Source: Nitrosomonadales bacterium
GTDB lineage: Bacteria > Pseudomonadota > Gammaproteobacteria > Burkholderiales > Gallionellaceae
Direction: 5' to 3'
Length of the DNA stretch: 39,176 bases
Assembly (NCBI GenBank): GCA_016213335.1
Contig: JACRAQ010000016.1
Location: 1 to 39,176, forward strand
The notes beneath the pieces were generated by a model. It made no database searches. It was not told the DNA's origin and saw only the letters and a list, made by a program, of their open reading frames with translations. This document shows positions 33,392-39,176 of the stretch, piece by piece. The position numbers and the translations under genes are program-made. Each line of letters starts with the position of its first letter. Position 1 is the stretch's first letter.

Positions 33392-33417
33392 TTGTTTCTC
33401 CCATGCTGGAGAAACAA
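33392..33417 (+). promoter_or_regulatory. Hairpin that pairs the hpnE ribosome-binding site
   Basis: TTGTTTCTCC (33392-33401) pairs perfectly with GGAGAAACAA (33408-33417) across a six-base loop. The right arm contains GGAG, the ribosome-binding site of hpnE, whose ATG begins at 33420, eight bases after GGAG. In the folded transcript the site would be buried, so hpnE translation should need the stem to open. Opening by heat, by a protein or by an upstream ribosome are all possible. It is a candidate RNA thermometer or repressor site. Confidence 0.6.
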
Positions 33418-33419
33418 TT

Positions 33420-34802
33420 ATGAACCCTGCCATAATCGGCGGCGGCTACGCGGGTATGGCTGCCGCTGTCACGCTGTCCACACGGGGCATCCCGGTCACG
33501 GTATTCGAGAGCGCAAAGCAACTTGGCGGGAGGGCGCGCGGTGTTCTCTGTTCCAACCCTTCGGAGTACGATGACAGCACGCTTGCCCCCCCCTTCCAAC
33601 TTCCCCCCGGTGGGGGGAAGGGCAAACGCCTCCTGCCGGAGAATCATCTAATCCTTGACAACGGCCAGCACATCCTGCTCGGCTGCTACCGCCACACGCT
33701 GAAGCTCATCGAACAGGCGGGCGGCAATATCGGGGATGATTTCCTGCGCCTGCCGCTGCAACTCACCCTGCACAACCGCTTTGAACTGAAAGCCCCTGCC
33801 CTGCCCGCGCCGCTGCATACGCTGGCCAGCTTGATGCGCGCACGCGGCTTGTCGCTCGCGCAGCGGCTCTCCGCCGTGCGCTTCATGCTTGCGCTGCGCG
33901 CCATGCACTTCCAGTTGCCACGCGACACGGCTGCGCTCGACCTGCTGCGCGCGCATAGCCAGGACGATGCGCTGATCCGCCTGCTGTGGGAGCCGATCTG
34001 CATCGCCGCGCTCAACACCCCAGCGCACAAGGCATCCGCGCAGGTGCTGCTGAACGTGCTGCGCGACAGCCTGAATGGCGCGCGCAGCGACAGCGACATC
34101 CTGCTGCCGCGCATCAATTTTTCTACGCTGTTTCCGGAACGCGCGGCGGAACATGTCAGACAGCGCGGCGGAAAAGTATTCACTTCATGCGGCGTGGAAG
34201 CCATTGCACCACAGGGAGAGCAAATCGAATTGCTCGCCGCGCAGGGATCACAGCGCTTCAGCCACGTTATCTGCGCCGCTTCGCCCGCCGTTTCTGCACG
34301 GCTGTTTCGCGCCGTGCCGCAACTCGCGCCCATCGCGGCACAGATCGAGGCTTTGTCCTTTCAGCCCATCACCACCATCTATCTGCAATATCCGGAATCC
34401 GTGCGCCTTCCGCAGGCCATGCTGGGGCTGGATCGCTGCTTCGCGCAATGGCTATTTGATCGCGGGCAGATCGCCGGGCAGCACGGCCTCATCGCCGCCG
34501 TCATCAGCGCGGAAGGGCCTCACCAGGAATGGGAGCAGGAACAACTGGCGCAGCAGGTGGCGCAGGAATTGCGCGAACAGCTCGGCATCACGGCAACGCC
34601 GCTATGGCAGCAGGTCATCGCCGAAAAGCGCGCCACCTTTTCCTGCGAGCCTGGCCTCTTTCGGCCCGCCCACACCACGCCGCTGTCCAATGTCTTGCTG
34701 GCAGGCGACTACACGGCGGGAGATTACCCCGCCACGCTGGAGGGAGCGGTGAGAAGCGGAATACAATGCGCAGAAGAAATTTTGCAGGAAAGTCACCCAT
34801 GA
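33420..34802 (+). CDS. hpnE: Hydroxysqualene dehydroxylase HpnE, with repeat-derived insertion
   Basis: A 460-residue FAD-dependent amine-oxidase-fold enzyme that reduces hydroxysqualene to squalene, the last step of the HpnDCE route. The FAD loop is [19 protein letters not shown] (5-23), followed by [15 protein letters not shown] (26-40). [12 protein letters not shown] (79-90) and C-terminal [24 protein letters not shown] are family hallmarks. Between GGRAR and LDNGQH there are about 38 residues where relatives have roughly ten. The extra stretch is Pro/Gly-rich and encoded by a C-run/G-run palindrome (33583-33625). The frame is intact and the insertion lies in a surface-loop position between conserved strands, so activity is plausible. 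The stop overlaps the macrodomain start (ATGA). Confidence 0.92.
   Translation: MNPAIIGGGYAGMAAAVTLSTRGIPVTVFESAKQLGGRARGVLCSNPSEYDDSTLAPPFQLPPGGGKGKRLLPENHLILDNGQHILLGCYRHTLKLIEQAGGNIGDDFLRLPLQLTLHNRFELKAPALPAPLHTLASLMRARGLSLAQRLSAVRFMLALRAMHFQLPRDTAALDLLRAHSQDDALIRLLWEPICIAALNTPAHKASAQVLLNVLRDSLNGARSDSDILLPRINFSTLFPERAAEHVRQRGGKVFTSCGVEAIAPQGEQIELLAAQGSQRFSHVICAASPAVSARLFRAVPQLAPIAAQIEALSFQPITTIYLQYPESVRLPQAMLGLDRCFAQWLFDRGQIAGQHGLIAAVISAEGPHQEWEQEQLAQQVAQELREQLGITATPLWQQVIAEKRATFSCEPGLFRPAHTTPLSNVLLAGDYTAGDYPATLEGAVRSGIQCAEEILQESHP
33583..33625. repeat. GC-rich palindromic repeat, copy 3, inside hpnE
   Basis: The inner stem TTCCCCCC-GGT-GGGGGGAA (33601-33619) is perfect, and outer arms TTGCCC/GGGCAA (33583-33588 and 33620-33625) extend it. 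It encodes the Pro/Gly-rich part of an insertion unique to this HpnE. It belongs to the same type as the intergenic palindromes elsewhere in the window. Confidence 0.6.
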
Positions 34803-35311
34803 CAACGTTGCGCGCCCTTCAGGACGACATTACCCGATTGCATGTTGACGCCATCGTCAACGCGGCAAATTCTTCGCTGCTGGGCGGAGGCGGCGTGGAT
34901 GGCGCCATCCACCGCGCAGCCGGGCCGGAGCTGCTGCAGGAATGCCGCACCCTGGGAGGCTGCCCGGCCGGGCAGGCCAGGATCACGCGCGGTTACCGGC
35001 TGCCGGCGAAGTTTGTCATCCATACCGTCGGCCCGGTCTGGCATGGCGGCAGGCAAAACGAGGCGGAGCTGCTGGCATCCTGCTACCGGGAAAGCCTGGC
35101 GCTTGCCGCTTTGCGCCAGCTCGCCAGTATCACCTTCCCCTGCATCAGCACGGGGGTCTACGGCTACCCGCCGGAGCAGGCCGCCGCTGTGGCCGTCGCG
35201 GCGGTGCGGGCATTCCTGCGCACGCCCGGCTCGTTGCAGGAAGTGATTTTCTGCTGCTTCTCGGCGCGCGATCTCGCACTTTACCAGGCGCTGCTTGCGC
35301 ATGAAGCTTGA
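34799..35311 (+). CDS. Macrodomain protein, probable O-acetyl-ADP-ribose deacetylase (YmdB-like)
   Basis: A 170-residue single macrodomain. The ADP-ribose loop reads [22 protein letters not shown] (about 17-38), [20 protein letters not shown] follows, and the second loop is [14 protein letters not shown]. Members of this class hydrolyse O-acetyl-ADP-ribose and can remove ADP-ribose from proteins; YmdB also modulates RNase III in E. coli. All binding-loop residues are present. The start ATG at 34799 overlaps the hpnE stop, so its translation is coupled to squalene synthesis, which is an unexpected pairing. A longer in-frame reading from inside hpnE has no family likeness and is not used. Confidence 0.9.
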   Translation: MTTLRALQDDITRLHVDAIVNAANSSLLGGGGVDGAIHRAAGPELLQECRTLGGCPAGQARITRGYRLPAKFVIHTVGPVWHGGRQNEAELLASCYRESLALAALRQLASITFPCISTGVYGYPPEQAAAVAVAAVRAFLRTPGSLQEVIFCCFSARDLALYQALLAHEA

Positions 35312-35364
35312 GCCCAAGCCGGTCGTGCCGGAGCGAAGCAGGAAAACTTCTTGCAAATCGCCAT

Positions 35365-35505
35365 CCCCCTCCCTTGACGGGAGGGGGCAGGAGGGTGGGT
35401 GAACTGTGAGGATTGCGTAAGCATTCAGGGCTCACCCCCCGGTGCGTGGTTGTTGCCGCTTCAGCGGCTTTACAACCACGGCCTGCCCCTTGCGGGCGCA
35501 AGGGG
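35365..35505. repeat. Composite palindromic repeat region (includes copy B of the 20-base box)
   Basis: This part of the 281-base gap after the macrodomain gene holds two elements. The first is a perfect nine-base C/G palindrome CCCCCTCCC-TTGAC-GGGAGGGGG (35365-35387). The second is a nested hairpin: outer GTGGTTGT/ACAACCAC (35446-35453 and 35472-35479), inner GCCGCT-TC-AGCGGC (35455-35468). Directly next to it is CACGGCCTGCCCCTTGCGGG (35477-35496), the reverse complement of the box found inside the RND channel gene at 18475-18494 with one mismatch. No gene is evident in the gap (35312-35592). Confidence 0.6.
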
Positions 35506-35592
35506 AGGGAATGGTTTGGCACATTTGGGAAAGGCGCCCATTCTGCTCAAGTCTTCTCAAAATATGTGAAGAGTTGACTGGTTAGTGACTAA

Positions 35593-36474
35593 ATGCACCT
35601 TACGTACGACATGCCGCTGTACCGCCCCCCTTCCGAGGCCGATAACCTGATCATCCAGGCCACCCTGGGCTGCAGCTTCAACCAGTGCAGCTTCTGTTCC
35701 ATGTATCGCAGCAAGCAATACACCGAGCGCGCACTCGAATCCGTGTTTGCCGATATTCATCAGGCAGCCGCACAATGGCCGGAGGCGCACCGCGTATTCC
35801 TTGCCGATGGCGATGCGCTGGCGCTCCCGACGCCACACCTGCTGGCGATCCTGCGCGAGCTGGCCAATGCGCTGCCCAGGCTGGCGCGCGTCTCCTGCTA
35901 TGCCACGCCCGGAAATATTCAGCGCAAGAGCGCAGAAGAACTTCAACTGTTGAAGCAGCACAAACTCAGCCTGCTCTACCTTGGCGTGGAATCAGGCTCG
36001 GACCTCATACTCAGGAAAATCACCAAAGGCGCAACGCAACGGAGCATGGCCGAGGTGCTGGCCAAGGCGCACGCGAGCGGCATGAAAGTATCGGCCACGG
36101 TCATCCTTGGCCTGGGCGGCAGCACCCGTAGCGAAGAACACATAGACAGCACCATCGCGCTTCTCAACAGCGCCCCTGTCACTTACCTCTCCACGCTGCA
36201 GCTTTATCTGGATGAAAGCATCGAGGCGGAGTTTCACAAAAAATTCGGCGAGCCATTCCGAGCGCAGGACGACCTCGCCATACTCAGGGAACAGGAAGGA
36301 CTGATCAGCGGCCTCAACCCGCCGCAGAACATCGTGTTTCGATCCAATCATGCCTCCAATGCCCTGGCGCTGGCAGGCAACCTTCCCCGCGACCGGGAAA
36401 AGCTGCTGATCCAGTTGCATGAAGCCATGGAAGGTGCCCGCCCGCTACGCCCGCAATTTATGCGCGGGCTTTGA
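35593..36474 (+). CDS. Radical SAM protein of unknown substrate
   Basis: A 293-residue radical SAM enzyme. The iron-sulfur motif is LGCSFNQCSFCSMYRSKQY, so the spacing is C-x4-C-x2-C instead of the canonical C-x3-C-x2-C. I recall this variant from an uncharacterised group with TLGCSxNxCTFCxMYK wording. Later parts of the barrel are VFLADGDALALP (GGE-like position), LSLLYLGVESGSD, VSATVILGLGG and a C-terminal NPPQNIVFRSNHASNALALAGNLPRD segment that may bind substrate. The LGVESGSD segment resembles Elp3/MiaB/NifB-type proteins. No substrate or partner can be assigned. It stands alone between the repeat region and higBA. Confidence 0.85.
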   Translation: MHLTYDMPLYRPPSEADNLIIQATLGCSFNQCSFCSMYRSKQYTERALESVFADIHQAAAQWPEAHRVFLADGDALALPTPHLLAILRELANALPRLARVSCYATPGNIQRKSAEELQLLKQHKLSLLYLGVESGSDLILRKITKGATQRSMAEVLAKAHASGMKVSATVILGLGGSTRSEEHIDSTIALLNSAPVTYLSTLQLYLDESIEAEFHKKFGEPFRAQDDLAILREQEGLISGLNPPQNIVFRSNHASNALALAGNLPRDREKLLIQLHEAMEGARPLRPQFMRGL

Positions 36475-36547
36475 CAGCAGGGTACGTCATCAACCAAGGA
36501 AGCGCTGGAGAAGCTGTATCAATTGGAGATGCTAAGGCAGTCATTGC

Positions 36548-36578
36548 TTGACATAAAAATAGCAATTTGCTATTTTTA
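36548..36578 (+). promoter_or_regulatory. higBA promoter with palindromic operator
   Basis: TTGACA (36548-36553) and TATTTT (36571-36576) are 17 bases apart, a good sigma-70 promoter. The spacer and -10 element are filled by a perfect palindrome with arms TAAAAATAGCA and TGCTATTTTTA around ATT (36554-36578). This is the expected position for an operator bound by the HigA antitoxin alone or with HigB. Transcription should begin around 36583, at or next to the higB ATG (36585), so the message would be leaderless or nearly so; no ribosome-binding site is present. Confidence 0.75.
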
Positions 36579-36584
36579 ACCAAA

Positions 36585-36890
36585 ATGAACGTCATCAAGA
36601 AGAAAACGCTGGATGGCTATGCCGTCCGCCATGCAGATGCAGCGGAACCGCTTTCGAGCTGGCGAAAAATCTTCGAAAAGACAAATTTTGCCGATATCCA
36701 TACCGTACGCGCCGTGCTGCCGACTGCGGATTTTGCCGACCCGTATACGGTTTTCAATATCAAGGGTAATAACTATCGGCTGATAACCATCATCCACTAC
36801 CGGCACCAGCGGATTTATATCAAGGAATTTTTTACCCATGCCGAATACGACCAGTGGAGCAAGGGTCACAAAAGGAGCAAACGAAAATGA
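36585..36890 (+). CDS. higB: HigB-type mRNA interferase toxin
   Basis: A 101-residue toxin of the HigB family within the RelE superfamily, which cleaves mRNA at the ribosome. Family features are SWRKIFEKTNFADIHTVRAVLPTADF near the N-terminus, YTVFNIKGNNYRLITIIHYRHQRIYIKEFFTHAEYDQW in the core, and a strongly basic end. The start ATG 36585 gives NVIKKKTLDGYA; it has no ribosome-binding site and lies at the predicted transcript start. The toxin precedes the antitoxin, the usual higBA order, and the two overlap by ATGA. Together with the operator upstream it forms a complete, apparently intact type II module. Confidence 0.9.
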   Translation: MNVIKKKTLDGYAVRHADAAEPLSSWRKIFEKTNFADIHTVRAVLPTADFADPYTVFNIKGNNYRLITIIHYRHQRIYIKEFFTHAEYDQWSKGHKRSKRK

Positions 36891-37315
36891 GCATAGTCGC
36901 TGAACGCCATCTCGATCTCGCATCGGTGCAGACTGCCTGGCAGGGATTGAACAAACTTGTGCCGCTTGGCCCGATCACCAGCGAAAGAGATTACAAACGC
37001 CGTGTGCGTGTCATGGATGAATTGCTCGACCGCATCGGCGCCAACGAGTCGCACCGGCTGATGCCATTGCTCGATCTCGTGACCAGGGAAATCGAGACCT
37101 ATGAGGCAAAAAACCACACATTAACCGAAGCCACTCCGGCTGCAGTGCTCGCCTACCTGATGGAGGAGCATAATCTCAAACAAACGGATTTGGCCGAAGA
37201 ACTGGGCGGACAAAGCATCGTATCCGCGATACTGAACGGCAAGCGTGAGTTCAACACACGCCAGGTGAAAGCACTGGCAAAGCGTTTCAATGTTTCACCG
37301 GTAGTGTTTCTATGA
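36887..37315 (+). CDS. higA: HigA-type antitoxin with C-terminal helix-turn-helix
   Basis: A 142-residue antitoxin. The N-terminal part (VQTAWQGLNKLVPLGPITSERDYKRRVRVMDELLDRI) is the toxin-binding/dimerisation region of this long HigA type. The C-terminal half carries a helix-turn-helix: YLMEEHNLKQTDLAEELGGQSIVSAILNGKREFNTRQVKALAKRFNVSPVVFL. It should neutralise HigB and repress the operon by binding the palindrome at 36554-36578. The start at 36887 overlaps the higB stop, so the two are co-translated; the upstream in-frame reading belongs to higB sequence. Confidence 0.9.
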   Translation: MSIVAERHLDLASVQTAWQGLNKLVPLGPITSERDYKRRVRVMDELLDRIGANESHRLMPLLDLVTREIETYEAKNHTLTEATPAAVLAYLMEEHNLKQTDLAEELGGQSIVSAILNGKREFNTRQVKALAKRFNVSPVVFL

Positions 37316-37528
37316 GTGTTCATCCATTCAACGCATTTCGGCTTCGCCAGAGCAAAGATGCGCTGCTGCCTTTCACGAATTTCTTCCACCCTTCTGACGA
37401 ATCGGGGACAGCCTTGGCTGCTCAATTCCGTTTACACAAAATTCTGGACACCCTCAGTTCAAGGGGCACCGTGAAAATGCATATAGCGGCTAAAGCCCAT
37501 GTGGAATCATCAGCACAGAGCCTGCAGC
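37316..37528. other. Spacer after higA with possible insertion-sequence end
   Basis: This 213-base gap lies between higA and the rlmB stop. The stretch CGTTTACACAAAATTCTGGA at 37429-37448, continuing into CACCCTC (37449-37455), resembles the terminal repeats I remember for IS256-type elements. No transposase frame is present, so if real it is a scar. An 88-codon frame (37312-37578) across the gap has no family likeness and no ribosome-binding site of its own, and I do not call it a gene. Confidence 0.4.
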
Positions 37529-38266
37529 TCAACCCACACGCTGCCTTCTCGCCTCGTACAGGCACACACCTGCGCTGACCGATACGTTCAGGCTTTCCAC
37601 GCTGCCCAGCATCGGGATGCACACCAGCTGGTCGCAGTTTTCCCTGGTCAGGCGGCGCAGGCCCTCGCCTTCCGCGCCCAGCACCCAGGCCAGCGCGCCG
37701 GTGTGTTTGAAGCTGCTCAAATCAGTTTCCGCTTCGCTGTCTGCGCCCACCACCCAGATGTCGCGTTCTTTCAGCTCGCGCAGGGTGCGTGCAAGGTTGG
37801 TGACGGTGATGTAGGGGACGGTTTCGGCTGCACCGCAGGCAACTTTCTCCACCGTGGCGTTCAGCCCCACGGCGCGGTCTTTGGGGGCGATGACGGCGTG
37901 GACGCCGAAGGCATCGGCGCTGCGCAGGCAGGCGCCGAGGTTGTGCGGATCCTGCACGCCATCCAGCACCAGCAGCAGCGCGGGTTCGGTCAGGGTGTCC
38001 AGCACGTCGTCCAGGTGCAGCACTTTCTGCGCCGCATTCACCCGCGCCGCGACGCCCTGATGGCGGGCGTTTCCGGCCATGCCGTCGAGGCGCTTGCTGT
38101 CCACCGGCACCACGCGCACGCCGCTGGCTTCCGCCAGTTTGAGCAGGTCGCGGGCGCGCGGGTCGCGCCGCTGGGTATCCACGTACAGCTCCAGCACGCT
38201 GTCGGCGTGCTGGCGAATGCGTGCAGTGACGGCATGGAAGCCGTGAATGATGCGGGTGTCAGCCAT
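37529..38266 (-). CDS. rlmB: 23S rRNA (guanosine-2251-2'-O)-methyltransferase
   Basis: A 245-residue SpoU-class (knotted) methyltransferase that 2'-O-methylates G2251 of 23S rRNA. The N-terminal substrate-binding domain starts [14 protein letters not shown]. The three SpoU motifs are clear: [37 protein letters not shown] and [23 protein letters not shown], with the conserved Asn, Arg, Glu and Ser/Asn residues. Length is normal. It lies 145 bases downstream of rnr on the minus strand, the usual rnr-rlmB arrangement, with a palindromic repeat in the gap. Confidence 0.96.
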   Translation of the reverse strand: MADTRIIHGFHAVTARIRQHADSVLELYVDTQRRDPRARDLLKLAEASGVRVVPVDSKRLDGMAGNARHQGVAARVNAAQKVLHLDDVLDTLTEPALLLVLDGVQDPHNLGACLRSADAFGVHAVIAPKDRAVGLNATVEKVACGAAETVPYITVTNLARTLRELKERDIWVVGADSEAETDLSSFKHTGALAWVLGAEGEGLRRLTRENCDQLVCIPMLGSVESLNVSVSAGVCLYEARRQRVG

Positions 38267-38301
38267 GATGCTTGTTCTCTTTCTTCAGTAAGTCCAATTC
38301 T

Positions 38302-38384
38302 GTCATTCCCGCGAAGCGGGAACCCAGTCATTCAAAAACATTCTTGGTTTAAGCCTTCTGGATTCCCACCTTCGCGGGAATAAC
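38302..38384. repeat. Inverted-repeat element with ATTCCC/GGGAAT ends in the rnr-rlmB spacer
   Basis: The left half (38302-38327) reads GTCATTCCCGCGAAGCGGGA... and the right half (38358-38384) reads CTGGATTCCCACCTTCGCGG...; they are imperfect inverted copies about 26 bases long. Each half also contains its own CCCGC/GCGGG or similar stem. The ATTCCC-N8-GGGAAT pattern recalls the dRS3 repeats of Neisseria and similar elements widely dispersed in betaproteobacteria. Between rnr and rlmB it would form a large stem in the shared transcript. Confidence 0.6.
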
Positions 38385-38411
38385 AATGCTATTTGATTGA
38401 CGATCAACAGG

Positions 38412-39176
38412 CTAATTGCGCTGCTTCTTCGCAACCGTTTTTTTCTTCGATGCCGTGTCGCCCCATACCCCCGCCCCAAGCTCCTTTTTTTTCAGGGTCA
38501 GCGGGCCGGTGTCTTCCATCAACACGAAATCAATCTTGGTGCTTTCCATGTCCACGCGCACGACCTTGACGCGCACGCGATCGCCCAAGCGGTAGCGCTT
38601 ACCGGTGCGCTCGCCGAGCATCGTGTGTTTGGCGGCGTCGAAGTGGAAATAATCCGCGCCGAGTTCGGACACATGCACCAGCCCTTCGGTGTAAATATCG
38701 TCGAGCGCTACGAACAGTCCGAAGCCGGTTACCGAAGAAATGGTGCCGTTGAACACGCTGCCGAGATGGTCGCGCATGTAGAAGCATTTGAGCCAGGCTT
38801 CCACGTCGCGCGTGGCGTCGTCGGCGCGGCGCTCGGTCTGCGAGCAATGGATGCCCAATGCCTCCCATTTCTCTAGCGGCTTGTAGCGCTTGCCTTCCAG
38901 CACGGCCTTGATGGCGCGGTGCACCAGCAGATCGGGGTAGCGGCGGATGGGCGAGGTGAAGTGTGTGTAAGCCTCATAGCCGAGGCCGAAATGGCCGACA
39001 TTCTCCGGGCAATAGCGTGCCTGGCGCAACGAGCGCAGCATCACGGTCTGCAGCAGGGGGGCATCGGGGCGGCCTTTTACCTGTTTGAGCAATTTGGCGT
39101 AATCGCCCGCCTCCGGCATGTCTCCGCCGCCCAATTGCAGGCCAAATTCCTTGAGGAATTCGCGCACCGCTTCCAG
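38412..39176 (-). CDS. rnr: Ribonuclease R (C-terminal part, cut by window edge)
   Basis: The last 254 residues of an RNase II-superfamily 3'-5' exoribonuclease that degrades structured RNA. YEAYTHFTSPIRRYPDLLVHRAIK is the C-terminal signature of the RNB catalytic domain. FNGTISSVTGFGLFVALDDIYTEGLVHVSELG is the S1 RNA-binding domain, and the protein ends in a Lys-rich tail (SKKKTVAKKQRN) typical of RNase R and absent from RNase II. The frame is open to the window edge (39176), so the N-terminal cold-shock domains and the catalytic Asp cluster lie outside. A GTG at 39165-39167 is internal, not a start. rlmB follows downstream. Confidence 0.95.
   Translation of the reverse strand: MEAVREFLKEFGLQLGGGDMPEAGDYAKLLKQVKGRPDAPLLQTVMLRSLRQARYCPENVGHFGLGYEAYTHFTSPIRRYPDLLVHRAIKAVLEGKRYKPLEKWEALGIHCSQTERRADDATRDVEAWLKCFYMRDHLGSVFNGTISSVTGFGLFVALDDIYTEGLVHVSELGADYFHFDAAKHTMLGERTGKRYRLGDRVRVKVVRVDMESTKIDFVLMEDTGPLTLKKKELGAGVWGDTASKKKTVAKKQRN

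Noticed and set aside
33357-35496. C/G-rich palindromes considered as a CRISPR-like array
   Set aside because: Copies are few, irregularly spaced by kilobases and differ in sequence; there are no unique spacers of constant length.
36472-36474. TGA of the radical SAM gene as a possible selenocysteine or readthrough codon
   Set aside because: No selenocysteine insertion hairpin follows, and the protein already ends at a plausible domain end. The open frame after it is reported only as a possible remnant.

Overview
The window looks like chromosomal DNA from a betaproteobacterium, most plausibly a Gallionellaceae/Nitrosomonadales-type organism. This is inferred from gene families and gene order (rnr-rlmB, hpnCDE, a DUF4124 protein beside smc, DUF3240 inside an RND operon); no marker gene such as 16S rRNA is present. 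I saw no tRNA, rRNA or CRISPR array.

Layout. The left edge (1-417, minus) is the N-terminal part of an RhlE-type DEAD-box helicase. From about 0.4 to 5.9 kb lies an accessory block: a long gene-poor spacer, a zinc-ribbon/SAM methyltransferase, a frameshifted remnant of a patatin-like phospholipase, a papain-like protease fused to an alpha/beta-hydrolase, and a lone contractile-tail sheath protein. From 5.9 to 11.8 kb come ordinary genes: a signal-peptide-bearing AlgH/YqgE protein, glpD, a CoA-ester lyase, an HD-like fragment, tyrA and a stand-alone gspF.

From 12.0 to 23.1 kb runs a metal-handling island, all on the plus strand: an OprB-type porin, a tightly overlapping RND efflux operon (adaptor, pump, DUF3240, outer-membrane channel), a lipoprotein, a secreted methionine/cysteine-rich protein and a Zn/Cd/Pb-type P1B ATPase. 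Together they would move metal from cytoplasm to periplasm (ATPase), buffer it there (Met-rich protein, inferred) and expel it across the outer membrane (RND complex). No metal regulator is visible.

From 23.2 to 31.5 kb are housekeeping genes: DUF4124, smc (minus), queF, an FGGY sugar kinase, dapE, a tiny Gly/Cys-rich membrane protein and prmB. From 31.5 to 35.3 kb hpnC-hpnD-hpnE encode the three-step route from farnesyl diphosphate to squalene, followed by a macrodomain gene that overlaps hpnE. The right end holds a radical SAM protein, a higBA toxin-antitoxin operon with a readable promoter/operator, an IS-end-like scar, rlmB and the C-terminal part of rnr (minus).

A recurring theme is repeat activity. 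GC-rich palindromes occur between genes and, in two cases, inside genes without breaking the frame (the signal-peptide region of the RND outer-membrane channel, and the N-terminus of hpnE). Several spacers carry perfect hairpins placed at translation starts. The strongest candidates for new biology are the protease/hydrolase-sheath locus, the in-frame repeat insertions, the sequestered ribosome-binding site of hpnE and the apparently leaderless higBA promoter.
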